A program made the translations under genes and the position numbers. The notes under the pieces were generated by a model. The model was not told where the DNA came from, made no database searches, and was given only the letters and a program-made list of their open reading frames with translations. From a virus, in the IMG/VR virus record IMGVR_UViG_3300028563_000026, positions 1 to 56,660 of that record: 56,660 bases of DNA; one strand, written 5' to 3'. Within the stretch, counting starts at the first letter, position 1, and each line of letters begins with the position of its first letter. This document shows positions 26,883-35,062 of the stretch, one piece after another.

Positions 26883-27494
26883 TTGCTTCAAGAAACAATG
26901 ATCAAGGCCGTCAACAAGCGCGACCTCGTTCGCAAACGAGACAACAAGCCGTTCACGCTCTACGAAATCGTTGACCACAACAACGTCAAATGGTCAACCG
27001 GCAGGCGCGACCTGGCCGAAGAAGCAGCCAACCTGATCGGCAAGCCCGCACAGATCCAAGGGCACGAAGAACAGAACAACAACGGCTACACCAACTACTA
27101 CCTGGACGACATCTTCCCAGGCAACGGACAGCCACAACAGCCGCAGTCCACCGACTTCAGGCTCCCGCAGGAGCGCGCACAGACCACCACGGCCTTCCAA
27201 GGCCATGTGCAGAACCCTGCCATCACCCAGTCAGAAACTGACGGTGACAAACAAATCAGGATCATGCGGCAAGCGGCAGCCAAGGTCTCCGCTCTCATCT
27301 CACCGTCCGCAACCGAGTTCTGGGCCAACTGCGACACGCTGCTGAACTACTTCATGACCGGGCAGAAGCCACAGATCGTCCCGATGTCAGTTTCTGACGG
27401 AGGCACCACCCAGACCGGCAACAAGTTCTTTGCCGACCCAGGGCCAGAAGCCGACAAGCCGCTGTTCGACACCGACGACGACATTCCGTTCTGA
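26883..27494 (+). CDS. Single-stranded DNA-binding-like protein
   Basis: 203 residues from TTG 26883 after GGGAGGCATC. Residues 5-75 have an OB-fold-like pattern; the centre is Gln/Asn/Pro-rich and disordered; the end is DDDIPF, the acidic SSB tip that recruits replication and recombination proteins. Two GTCAG elements (27230, 27386) lie in the disordered region, encoding SETD and SVSD. The next gene is a RecB/Cas4-type nuclease, a natural partner. Confidence 0.75.
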   Translation: MLQETMIKAVNKRDLVRKRDNKPFTLYEIVDHNNVKWSTGRRDLAEEAANLIGKPAQIQGHEEQNNNGYTNYYLDDIFPGNGQPQQPQSTDFRLPQERAQTTTAFQGHVQNPAITQSETDGDKQIRIMRQAAAKVSALISPSATEFWANCDTLLNYFMTGQKPQIVPMSVSDGGTTQTGNKFFADPGPEADKPLFDTDDDIPF

Positions 27495-28313
27495 GTGAGA
27501 CTCTCCGGCTGGGACGCACCGTTCCAACATCTGTCCGCGTCAGCGATCTCGCTGCTGATCACCTGTCCAGAACAGTTCAGGCTGCGTAGGATCAAACGCA
27601 TCCCGGAAACCTGGGGGATCGACAAGTTCATCGGCTCCGTCGATCACAAAACCCACCAGGAGAACTTCACCCAAAAGATCGTCACGGCCAAAAACCTGAC
27701 GATCGAAGACATGGCCGGGGCGTACCACCGCACCTGGGACAAGGAGTATCTGGAGTCCGACGAGGAGCCAGACTTCGGAGACAAAGACCCCGTGCAAACA
27801 CGGGAACACGGCTGGCAGATGGTGGAGGCCTACCACGACCTGGCCTCCCCGTCTGTCCAGCCGATCAACGTTGAGGAAAGATTTGAAGTACGAGTCCCTG
27901 ACGTTCCCATCCCCGTCGTCGGCTACACCGACGTGGAAACTAAGGAAACTCTTATAGAGCGGAAGACGACTGGGGCGCGGCTGAAGAAGCCGAAAGCGAA
28001 ATGGCTGACGCAGGGACGCATCTACTCGATGGCCTACGCGAAGCCAGTCGAGTGGCATGTCGTGACCAAACAGGTCACCCCGCAGGTCATCACCCCTTAC
28101 TACGAGCCGGGTTTGCGGCTTGACAGCGCAGACCATGACGCGACCGCGCTGATGATCCAGCAAGCCGCCTACACCCTGAACGACCTCTGGTTAAGATACG
28201 GCCCCGATACACCGTGGCCGGTAAACGGGCTGTACCACGACTGGGCATGTTCCTACTGCTCATTCGGACCGAGCTACGGGAAAAACTGCGTAGCTTGGAA
28301 GGGGTCAGCTTGA
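27495..28313 (+). CDS. Cas4/RecB-type PD-(D/E)XK nuclease
   Basis: 272 residues from GTG 27495, immediately after the SSB-like stop. SASAISLLITCPEQFRLRR is the typical N-terminal motif; the VVGYTDVETKETLIERKT segment supplies the D...ExK catalytic core, and a Q...Y helix follows. CPEQF with a C-terminal CSYC...C cluster suggests a Cas4-like Fe-S site. It should resect DNA ends for recombination with the SSB-like protein. Confidence 0.9.
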   Translation: MRLSGWDAPFQHLSASAISLLITCPEQFRLRRIKRIPETWGIDKFIGSVDHKTHQENFTQKIVTAKNLTIEDMAGAYHRTWDKEYLESDEEPDFGDKDPVQTREHGWQMVEAYHDLASPSVQPINVEERFEVRVPDVPIPVVGYTDVETKETLIERKTTGARLKKPKAKWLTQGRIYSMAYAKPVEWHVVTKQVTPQVITPYYEPGLRLDSADHDATALMIQQAAYTLNDLWLRYGPDTPWPVNGLYHDWACSYCSFGPSYGKNCVAWKGSA

Positions 28314-29017
28314 CAAAGTTTCCGATCGAAGATCGCGTAAACGTCCAGGGATTAACCGCTGAGGAATGGCCGCAGGAGCTGCCGAAGATCGGCCCGTACT
28401 GCGCCGCACCCGGCTGCACACGACCAGCCGACCACGCACACCACCTGTTCTCACGCGGGATGATGGGCGGAGCCTTCGACTGGGTTCGCCTCCCGGACGG
28501 CCGCGTCACCGGCAACAAGATGCCGCTCTGCTTCGCCCATCACGAGCTGGTCACAAACAACGAAGTCACCATCTGGTTTGAGCAGTTCAACGGCTTCCAG
28601 TGGATCGACAGCAAGTCCGAGTTCCCGCAGATGATGAAGTACCAGCCGCCGATGGCGTCAGTTTCTGACGTTGGCGACGACATTCTCTTCCCGAACGTCC
28701 CGGTCTTGACAGAAAGCAACGGCCATGTGCACGACGAGCGGGCTGTCTGCCCCACCTGTGAGCGCCCGCTGCCGAAGCCGAAGATCGAAAACGACCCGGA
28801 GAAGCCGAAAGAGCGCAAAACGTGGGCTGTCTCGGTGCCAGCAGAGCGTTGGGAGGACGGAGCGGACGTTCTCGACGAGCTTTTGGAGGCCGCACGCGAC
28901 GAGCTTGACAGGGTGGGCATCAGTTACGGCGACGGCAAGAAGGTGAAGTACGCGATCCTGTCAACCGCGCTCGCGCTTTTCGTGCAGCACGCGGATCATG
29001 TACTCGCAGACGCATGA
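28310..29017 (+). CDS. HNH-like protein of the recombination module
   Basis: 235 residues from TTG 28310 (TTGA overlap, GGAAGGGG upstream). Cys pair and HAHHLFSRG, then KMPLCFAHHEL match an HNH/treble-clef nuclease fold as in NinG-like or cryptic HNH proteins. The C-terminal half is a separate charged helical region after a CPTCERP zinc pair. A GTCAG element at 28657 encodes SVSDVG. Confidence 0.75.
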   Translation: MTKFPIEDRVNVQGLTAEEWPQELPKIGPYCAAPGCTRPADHAHHLFSRGMMGGAFDWVRLPDGRVTGNKMPLCFAHHELVTNNEVTIWFEQFNGFQWIDSKSEFPQMMKYQPPMASVSDVGDDILFPNVPVLTESNGHVHDERAVCPTCERPLPKPKIENDPEKPKERKTWAVSVPAERWEDGADVLDELLEAARDELDRVGISYGDGKKVKYAILSTALALFVQHADHVLADA

Positions 29018-29379
29018 AGTTCGTTCTGCTCGGGGAGCCTGTGCCGAAGGGCAGGCCGCGACTGAACAAAACAACCGGCACCATCTACACGCCAGCGGAC
29101 ACCAGGGTCTACGAGGACTCGATCGCGATGATGGCGATGACGCAGCGCGAGAAATACGGGACGCAGGCTGTCCAGGTTTCCGTCGCGTTCTTCACCGCCA
29201 AGAAGAAACTCGACGGCGACAACTGCCTGAAATCGGTGCTGGACGGGCTGATGAAGGGCGGCGTCTTCGACGATGACAGCCAAGTCGTCCAAGGCAACTA
29301 CATCAAAATCAAGTCCGCCAACCCCAGAATCGAAGTCGTCGTTGAGCCAGCAGAAGAACTATCTGAAATATCAACGTAG
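29014..29379 (+). CDS. rusA: RusA-family Holliday junction resolvase
   Basis: 121 residues from ATG 29014 (overlaps the preceding stop). GEPVPKGRPR at the N-terminus and DGDNCLKSVLDGLMKGGVFDDDSQV hold the conserved Asp residues that bind Mg in RusA. It cleaves four-way junctions late in recombination or before packaging. Placed fourth in the SSB-like, nuclease, HNH, RusA block. Confidence 0.93.
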   Translation: MKFVLLGEPVPKGRPRLNKTTGTIYTPADTRVYEDSIAMMAMTQREKYGTQAVQVSVAFFTAKKKLDGDNCLKSVLDGLMKGGVFDDDSQVVQGNYIKIKSANPRIEVVVEPAEELSEIST

Positions 29380-29470
29380 ATGCGTCTACTGCGGCGGACT
29401 TACTAACAGATTAACTTGTGCAGGTCACTCCGACTTGATAGGTTTAGACTTCTACTATCAGAGGGGGTGA
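29342..29470 (+). CDS. 42-residue zinc-knuckle protein
   Basis: TTG 29342 inside the 3' end of rusA opens a basic frame with CVYCGG and CAGH, a C-x2-C...C-x2-H knuckle. The TGA overlaps the region of the next ribosome site. Start uncertain. Confidence 0.55.
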   Translation: MSQQKNYLKYQRRCVYCGGLTNRLTCAGHSDLIGLDFYYQRG

Positions 29471-29471
29471 G

Positions 29472-29642
29472 GTGTCACAGGTTGCCTGGTGTCTAAATTG
29501 CGGATACCCGATCGGGACCGCTCAAGAGGTTCTCTGCACAGACCGAAGGGGGTGCAACAGACGTAGGAAAAATCGATTAACCTTCCGCGAAATCGCGGTG
29601 AAAGCAGCAGTTCTCACGAAAGAGATACAGAGAGGATTCTGA
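29472..29642 (+). CDS. Small four-Cys zinc protein
   Basis: 56 residues from GTG 29472 after GAGGGGGTGA. CLNCG and CTDRRGC form a four-Cys site, followed by a basic helix that could bind nucleic acid. TGA overlaps the next ATG (TGATG). Family not recognised. Confidence 0.7.
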   Translation: MSQVAWCLNCGYPIGTAQEVLCTDRRGCNRRRKNRLTFREIAVKAAVLTKEIQRGF

Positions 29643-29866
29643 TGGCAAGGTTTACGGCAATGAAGCTGTACGAGTACGCAGTGATCAAGCAGGCCCTCCT
29701 CGACCGCGACGACGTGGTGACAGACCCCGCCGCCGTCCTGGTCAGCCCGACCACCGTGCTCGCGAACGACCTGGAGGAGGCCAAGGCCTACGCTGCCAGG
29801 GCCATTCCCGACGAAGAGATCGGGAACATGGAGCGCATCGAGATTCTGGTCAAGTCTTTCGGCTAG
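29642..29866 (+). CDS. Small hypothetical protein
   Basis: 74 residues. Alternating strands and helices (YEYAVIKQAL, VLVSPTTVLA, a helical AKAYAARAIP and a VLVKSF-like end) suggest a compact alpha/beta fold. Similar architectures occur in small actinophage proteins. ATG 29642 overlaps the preceding TGA and follows GAGAGGATTC. Confidence 0.75.
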   Translation: MARFTAMKLYEYAVIKQALLDRDDVVTDPAAVLVSPTTVLANDLEEAKAYAARAIPDEEIGNMERIEILVKSFG

Positions 29867-30259
29867 AACCCGACGCTGATGTAACCGCTAGTTACCCACC
29901 CTGGTACGTGTCAACGTTTAGCCCACCGAACTCCGGTGGGAGCAGCGGCACGTTCACGATCCAGCCGGGGCAATGGACGAGTAGCGGGACGTGCACCATT
30001 CCCATCCCGAACTTCACGGTCGGGCGTGGGAACATCACGTACAAGAACGCTGGCGGGACGATCGACGGCAAGCCGTCGAGCTTCGGATAGAGACGCCTGC
30101 AACAGATCGTTGCCAGGGCAGACAACCTGATCCAGAAGCCGAAGGCGATCTTCGACCGTTGGTGCCGTCACAAGCAGGTTCAACGCTGCCCGGTGGCGAA
30201 TCATCATCGCGTGTGTTTCAATAGCGTCCACAAGTTAATCCTAACGAAAGGATGTGGAC
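29867..30259. other. 393-base gap without a secure gene
   Basis: A plus frame from GTG 29908 (60 codons, Gly/Ser/Thr-rich, beta-like) and a minus frame from GTG 30231 (first about 48 codons helical and acidic) both look partly protein-like. Neither has a convincing ribosome site and they overlap. I annotate neither. Confidence 0.5.
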
Positions 30260-30463
30260 GTGGAAGGAAGCACATCACTTACGGGATACCGGGGATCCAC
30301 CAAGACAGGCTCGTACTCGCTCTACCAGCGGGACCATGAGCTGATCGAGTGGTGCGCCGAATACCTGGGCTGCAAGAAGTCCGACGTGATCCGCACAGCC
30401 GTGCGCACGATGGCAACGCAGCTGGCAAGCCTGAACCTCAAAGGCACCAAGCCACTTCCGTAA
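30260..30463 (+). CDS. RHH-like DNA-binding protein
   Basis: 67 residues from GTG 30260 (AAAGG eight bases upstream; GTG 30254 possible). SYSLYQRDHELIEWCAEYLG followed by KKSDVIRTAVRTMA fits strand-helix-helix. Directly downstream is an inverted-repeat region (30475-30498), a plausible autoregulatory operator. Confidence 0.7.
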   Translation: MEGSTSLTGYRGSTKTGSYSLYQRDHELIEWCAEYLGCKKSDVIRTAVRTMATQLASLNLKGTKPLP

Positions 30464-30474
30464 GTAGACACAGA

Positions 30475-30498
30475 CACTACTGAAGTGTTAAAGTAGTG
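30475..30498 (+). promoter_or_regulatory. Operator-like inverted repeat
   Basis: CACTACT (30475-30481) and AGTAGTG (30492-30498) flank a TTAAAG -10-like core. It lies between the RHH gene and gene 30578, with a GTCAG palindrome at 30542-30554 further down. Confidence 0.55.
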
Positions 30499-30577
30499 AA
30501 GGTGGGCGAAAGCACACCACGACAGGGCAATTCAGCCGACCGTCAGTTTCTGACGGTCACGAAAGAAGAGGGGTTGA

Positions 30578-30937
30578 GTGCCAACACCACGCTCGATCAA
30601 GGAGCAGATCGCCTCCGGCAACTATGCCCTGGTCGATCCGCTCGACTACATCATCATCGGCTTCCTGCCCGATGAGGGATCGCTGTTCATGGGTCTCTAC
30701 CCGAACGGCGAGCTTGTGCCGAACCTGCTCAAGAAGTTCACAGCCGAGCAGCGCAAGGCGATCACCAGCACCATGCTCTCCGCGAGGCTCCGGGTGCTTC
30801 ACCTGATGGGCCTTGTCGTCTGCAAGGAGAGGGGGGTTTCGGCAGGCGGGAAGCAGGTGTGGCAGCGCACAGCCAAGGGCGCTGCGGAACTGAAGAAGTG
30901 GAAGGGGGGCAAGAATGGCTCAGCCGACGTTGGTTGA
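30578..30937 (+). CDS. Winged-helix-like protein
   Basis: 119 residues from GTG 30578. Helices (AEQRKAITSTMLSARLRVLHLMG) followed by VVCKERGVSAGGKQVWQRT read as an HTH with a wing. AAGAGGGG lies upstream. It overlaps the ParB-like gene by 23 bases, so the two are co-translated and may act together. Confidence 0.65.
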   Translation: MPTPRSIKEQIASGNYALVDPLDYIIIGFLPDEGSLFMGLYPNGELVPNLLKKFTAEQRKAITSTMLSARLRVLHLMGLVVCKERGVSAGGKQVWQRTAKGAAELKKWKGGKNGSADVG

Positions 30938-31802
30938 AGAGCTGCACGCAGCATCCGAGATCAGGAAGGTGAAGCTGGCCCTGCTCCGGCCGGACATGAC
31001 CTACCAGCGGGAGTTCTCTCAAGCTCTCGTCGATGAGATCGCCAACAACTGGGATCTCGTCGCCTCCGAACTCCTGCTCGTCTCCGACCGGGGGCCGCGC
31101 AAGGACGAGGAAGTGGATGGCGGGTTGTTCATCGTCAACGGTCAGCACCGCACCAACGCGGCCGTCAAGCAGGGGATTCTGGAGCTGGACGCCCGCGTGA
31201 TCAACCTGCGGGACAGCAAGAAGTTCCCCGACCCTGGCAAGGTCGAGGCGATGTTCCGCCTCAAGACGAACGTGAAGTTGGGTGACCGGCCGCTTGAGCG
31301 GTTCAAGGCCCAGCTTCGTGCAGGCGACCCGGAGTCGATGGCGATCGTGAAGCTGCTCGCACGCTACGGGGCAGAAATCAACCAGACCCCCCAGGAGACG
31401 GGGATCAACTGCATCGCCACCATCGAGGCTCTCTACCGGGCGGACGAGACAGGGGCTCTGCTCGGAGAAACACTGGAAGTTGTTCGTGACACTTGGGAGC
31501 ATGTCGGCGGCAAGAACGCGCAGTCGTCTGTTCTCAAAGGCATCTTCTGGTTCATCGCCAAACACTCGTCAGAATCTGATCGTGGTCGGCTCGTGACGAA
31601 GCTGAAAGGCATCGGCATCACGAACCTGCATGGCCGCGCTCGGCAGACGGGGCTGACGATGGGCGGGTCGCTCTGGATCAACGTGTACCGCTCGATCGTG
31701 GAGCTGTACAACGAGGGTCTGCGTGAGCGGAACCGTCTCTCCTGGATGCTCCGGGGCAAGGCGGTGCTCAGCAAGGGCGGCGCACAAGAGCCGACCATCT
31801 GA
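30915..31802 (+). CDS. ParB/Srx-like domain protein (DUF6551-type)
   Basis: 295 residues. DMTYQREFSQALVDEIANNW and FIVNGQHRTNAAVKQG form the ParB nuclease-fold core (GQHR instead of GxxR/H), with a helical C-terminal domain. Widespread in actinophages. It may bind CTP or DNA, but no partition site is seen. ATG 30915 follows GGGGGGC. A variant GTCAG element lies at 31568. Confidence 0.85.
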   Translation: MAQPTLVEELHAASEIRKVKLALLRPDMTYQREFSQALVDEIANNWDLVASELLLVSDRGPRKDEEVDGGLFIVNGQHRTNAAVKQGILELDARVINLRDSKKFPDPGKVEAMFRLKTNVKLGDRPLERFKAQLRAGDPESMAIVKLLARYGAEINQTPQETGINCIATIEALYRADETGALLGETLEVVRDTWEHVGGKNAQSSVLKGIFWFIAKHSSESDRGRLVTKLKGIGITNLHGRARQTGLTMGGSLWINVYRSIVELYNEGLRERNRLSWMLRGKAVLSKGGAQEPTI

Positions 31803-31834
31803 GCCGATAGCTTTCTCCAAACCGAAACAGGAAG

Positions 31835-31861
31835 GCCCCCCCGTGAGTTAACCGGGGGGGC
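31835..31861 (+). terminator. GC-only hairpin after the ParB-like gene
   Basis: An 8-bp C/G stem (31835-31842 with 31854-31861) about 30 bases after the stop. No T-run, so termination is uncertain. Confidence 0.45.
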
Positions 31862-31906
31862 GACCTACTAGGACAAGGGGGGGAGCTGAGGCTTCTTGCA
31901 ACCCTA

Positions 31907-32254
31907 TTGCTCGTTCTCATATGCGTAGTTACTGCCACCGCGACCGCCGCCATGCCGAAGACATGGCATGCGCCTGCGTGGTGGCTGAAGCAGGCAGTTT
32001 GCATCCACTCGCATGAAGGCGCGTGGAACGACAACACAGGAAACCGCTACTTCGGCGGCATGCAGTTCCTGCAGTCCACCTGGGAGAAGATCGGTGGCCC
32101 GCACGAACTCGCGTTCGACCATCCAGGCGACCAGGCGAACTACCCTTTCAACGTGTCCCCCAGGGAACAGTTGTACTACGCCTACCTGGTTTGGCTGAGA
32201 GACCACCACTCCTGGTCGGAGTGGGGAACGGCAGGAGTCTGCGGGCTGCGCTAA
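31907..32254 (+). CDS. Secreted Rpf-like transglycosylase domain protein
   Basis: 115 residues from TTG 31907; CTG 31886 in the same frame would add a better-formed signal peptide. After a signal sequence, CIHSHEGAWNDNTGN with FGGMQFLQSTW matches the resuscitation-promoting-factor/lysozyme-like fold (catalytic Glu in SHEG). It should cut peptidoglycan glycan strands. It lies in the early half, far from the lysis genes, so a role in envelope remodelling or superinfection is possible. Confidence 0.85.
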   Translation: MLVLICVVTATATAAMPKTWHAPAWWLKQAVCIHSHEGAWNDNTGNRYFGGMQFLQSTWEKIGGPHELAFDHPGDQANYPFNVSPREQLYYAYLVWLRDHHSWSEWGTAGVCGLR

Positions 32255-32295
32255 TTGTTGGGGGTGCAGACCCGCAGGCTCCGGCCTGTAAGAAC

Positions 32296-32325
32296 TTGCA
32301 AGTGACCCAACTGTATTGATATAGT
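32296..32325 (+). promoter_or_regulatory. Sigma70-type promoter P3
   Basis: TTGCAA (32296-32301), an 18-base spacer and TATAGT (32320-32325), then TAGTGGGAAAT, the same downstream signature as P1. It leads into a 196-base leader with GTCAG palindromes at 32398 and 32487 before the AAA+ gene. Confidence 0.8.
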
Positions 32326-32521
32326 TCTTGTAGTGGGAAATCCTTGATCCCTCGCTGACGAGAGCGATCGGTTCCCGCCCCGCGAAAGCCACGGCCCGTC
32401 AGAAACTGACGCTGGCCCCCACCACTCTCAGGAGGTTCAGACGACGCAGCCCTAGAAGCACGTCCGCAACCAAAACAGAACCCAACGTCAGAAACTGACG
32501 TTCCCCACGGAGAGAGGGCAG

Positions 32522-34006
32522 ATGGCAACAATTGAGGTGAATTACCAGCACGACAAGAAGGAAGCGGCGCGAGCGCAGAAGGAAATCCGTCGCCGCCTGG
32601 AAGAGTTAGGCGGGAAGCTGTACGACGACGACGACGTGACCTACCAGGGCAACCGGCTGATTCTGCCGGAGAACATGGACCTGAAAGGCGCGATCGGCTT
32701 CCTGGAGAAGAAGCGGCAGGAGATGGAGAAAGAGACCGTCTTCTCCCGCACCTTCAACTACCGGCCCTGGGACGGCGCCTGGTGCATGTGGCAGGCGCTG
32801 AAGCGCGTGTTCGGCATCGTCGGCCACCAGGAGACCGTGTACCAGACGATGTTCGGCCCGCAGGTTGAGCCTCCGGCCATGATCACGATCAACGTGGACG
32901 TGGACAAGCAGGAGCAGATCCCCTGGGGCACCTTTGCACTCCCGATGTTCCCCGGCCTGCTCTTCCAGACCGAGACGGGACGCAACGACTTCGGCAACGT
33001 CTTCATGCTCTATGCGAACGGGCCGAAGAAGTACAAGGCAGCCGTCGAGGGGATCTTCACGCTGATCGAGCTGGAGCTGAAGGAACGCTCGATGTACCGG
33101 GGCCGTGCCTTCGACGGGCAGCAGTTCCCCGAGTTCGTCGATCTGTCCGCCGTCGATCCCCGCAAGGTCGTCTACTCGCAAGAGGTGATGACCCAGCTGG
33201 AAGCGAACGTCTGGGCGCAGCTCCGGCACACCGCCGAGTTTGAGCGCCTCGGCATCCCGCTCAAGCGGGCCGTCCTCGTCCACGGGCCATACGGCACCGG
33301 CAAGACGCTCGCAGCAACGCTCACAGGTCAGGAGGCGGTGGCGAATGGCTGGACGTTCATCAAGGCCCGCCCTGGCCGGGACGATCTGGGTGAAGTCATG
33401 CAGACCGCCCGTCTGTATCAGCCCTCGGTCGTGTTCTACGAAGACATCGATCAGGTCGCGGCCCCCGAAGCCGGAGGCCACGAGGCGATCTCACGACTGC
33501 TGGACGACTTCGACGGGGTAAGCGCGAAGGGCACGCGCATCCTCTGCATCCTCACCACCAACCACCCGGAGCGCATCCACAAGGGCATGGTGCGACCGGG
33601 ACGCCTCGACGCCATGATCGAGATTAACGACCTCGACGTGGAAGGAGTTGCCAAGCTCGTCCAGTCGTGCATCGAGGAATCCCTTGCCGACGGAATCGAC
33701 TGGGACGCAGTGTTTGAGGCAGCCGAGGGGTACAAGCCCGCGTTCGTCACCGAGCTCTCAACTCGGGCCGTGCGCTACCTGATCGCCAGGATGAAGGGTT
33801 CTCCGGGCGACGAAAAGGTGACCACGGAAGACCTCGTGCACGCCGCAGTTGGCCTGCGGCCCCAGTACGACAAGATGACCGGGGCCAGGGACACGCAGGA
33901 ACGGCACGAGCTGGCAGACGTGCTCGGCCGTGAGGTCACCAAGGCCGCAACGATCGCGGTGCGCGAGAACGTCCAGGATCGGCTGCTCGATCCGGCGAAG
34001 AGCTAG
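32522..34006 (+). CDS. AAA+ ATPase
   Basis: 494 residues. An N-terminal charged helical region (1-70), a domain of unknown type (70-240), then the AAA+ module: Walker A GPYGTGKT (about 258-265), Walker B VVFYEDID (about 303-310), sensor 1 TTNHPE and RPGRLD arginine finger. Closest in style to FtsH/Cdc48-type single-ring AAA ATPases, but no protease domain follows. ATG 32522 after GAGAGAGGGCAG. It is driven by P3 and probably remodels protein complexes. Confidence 0.93.
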   Translation: MATIEVNYQHDKKEAARAQKEIRRRLEELGGKLYDDDDVTYQGNRLILPENMDLKGAIGFLEKKRQEMEKETVFSRTFNYRPWDGAWCMWQALKRVFGIVGHQETVYQTMFGPQVEPPAMITINVDVDKQEQIPWGTFALPMFPGLLFQTETGRNDFGNVFMLYANGPKKYKAAVEGIFTLIELELKERSMYRGRAFDGQQFPEFVDLSAVDPRKVVYSQEVMTQLEANVWAQLRHTAEFERLGIPLKRAVLVHGPYGTGKTLAATLTGQEAVANGWTFIKARPGRDDLGEVMQTARLYQPSVVFYEDIDQVAAPEAGGHEAISRLLDDFDGVSAKGTRILCILTTNHPERIHKGMVRPGRLDAMIEINDLDVEGVAKLVQSCIEESLADGIDWDAVFEAAEGYKPAFVTELSTRAVRYLIARMKGSPGDEKVTTEDLVHAAVGLRPQYDKMTGARDTQERHELADVLGREVTKAATIAVRENVQDRLLDPAKS

Positions 34007-34032
34007 GCCAAGGGCACCGGCCTAGTCAGGGC

Positions 34033-34084
34033 GGTGCCACCGGATCATTCCTACGGGAGTGAGGGACGGCGCTCCGGTGGCACC
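34033..34084 (+). promoter_or_regulatory. Structured leader before gene 34117
   Basis: A perfect 11-bp stem (34033-34043 with 34074-34084) encloses 30 bases containing CTACGGGAG, also found at 34962-34970. A GTCAG palindrome (34085-34097) and AAAGGAG follow immediately. Confidence 0.65.
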
Positions 34085-34116
34085 GTCAGAAACTGACGGT
34101 CAGAAAGGAGTTCGGT

Positions 34117-34374
34117 ATGGGCGAAGCGACAGGCGTCCTGACGATCAAGCGCGGCGACGTGAAGGAGGAGTTCTCCTGGAACGGCGACGTGCAGGATCGT
34201 GCGGCGGCTCGTGCGGCGTTCGACTCGGCAATGGCGACACCCGGCATGCTGGGCATCGCGTTCAAGTCGCCGGGGAAGGGCGAGCGGGTCAGCTCGTTCG
34301 ACGAGATCGAGAAGATCGAGAGGGAGACCGGTGTTGTCTCCGCTCAGGTCACTACGGGACTCGTCGGGGGCTAG
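34117..34374 (+). CDS. Small hypothetical protein
   Basis: 85 residues: an N-terminal beta pattern with KRGDVKEEFSWNG, an Ala-rich helix, then a strand and an acidic helix. ATG 34117 follows AGAAAGGAGTTCGGT. Family not recognised; co-located with the AAA+ gene. Confidence 0.8.
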   Translation: MGEATGVLTIKRGDVKEEFSWNGDVQDRAAARAAFDSAMATPGMLGIAFKSPGKGERVSSFDEIEKIERETGVVSAQVTTGLVGG

Positions 34375-34864
34375 GAAGGTCAGGAGGGGCGGGGCAGTTG
34401 CGACTGTCCCGTCCCCCTACGACCTCAACCCCATCCCGAAACTGGTCGAGGAATACAAGACCGAAGGCCACCTGACAGTCCAGGCACCCGACGGACAAAC
34501 CACCTACTACCTGTACCAGAAAGACACCGCACCGTTCCTGCACGTTGGCTGGTTCCGGCAAGACACACCATCGACGCGAGACACGCGCTTCGGTGACCGG
34601 GTATGCGGCTGGATGAACTCAGGCACCTGGGGCACCATCGTCCGCCCCAACAACATGGGCTGCGTCTGCGACGAATGCCTCACCGAAGCAGGGATCACAG
34701 ATAAAGAAAAACGACACCTGCTGGGGATTCCGGCGCTGGAAGCCGTCCTCGGCTGCATCTTCTCCGGATACCAAATGTGGCGGTTCGTTTGCGGCATGGG
34801 GATCAGCAACATGGGCAGCTACAGCGAACCCCCGATCGCCCACTCACCTACCGACTGGCTTTAG
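34331..34864 (+). CDS. Hypothetical Cys/Trp-containing protein, start uncertain
   Basis: 177 residues if started at GTG 34331 inside the previous gene (GGGAG four bases upstream). Convincing protein character begins near residue 28 (a YDLNPIPKLVEEY segment); no start codon exists closer to it although AGGAGGGG at 34381 would be an ideal site. CVCDEC at mid-protein and later Cys may bind zinc. Family not recognised. Confidence 0.65.
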   Translation: MLSPLRSLRDSSGARKVRRGGAVATVPSPYDLNPIPKLVEEYKTEGHLTVQAPDGQTTYYLYQKDTAPFLHVGWFRQDTPSTRDTRFGDRVCGWMNSGTWGTIVRPNNMGCVCDECLTEAGITDKEKRHLLGIPALEAVLGCIFSGYQMWRFVCGMGISNMGSYSEPPIAHSPTDWL

Positions 34865-34923
34865 AAGCTCCTCCCGTGGGGGAAGGAGGGCGCAGACAGC
34901 CCCCTGCCGGTTGGCTGCGTCAC

Positions 34924-35029
34924 GGGGCGGGCGGCATTCTGCTCCGTCGCCCGCCCCATCCCTACGGGAGCTAGAACTGGGGGCCTACCAAGCTCGCTTC
35001 TCACACCGTAGTGCGGTAGGCTCCCAGTT
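34924..35029 (+). ncRNA. Two-hairpin structured intergenic element
   Basis: A perfect 10-bp stem (GGGGCGGGCG at 34924-34933 with 34948-34957), then CTACGGGAG, then a 15-bp stem with one mismatch (34975-34989 with 35015-35029). AAAGGAG follows 16 bases later. No T-run. Together these fill most of the 198-base gap between genes. Confidence 0.6.
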
Positions 35030-35062
35030 AACCCACACCACCAGAAAGGAGTACGTCAGAAA

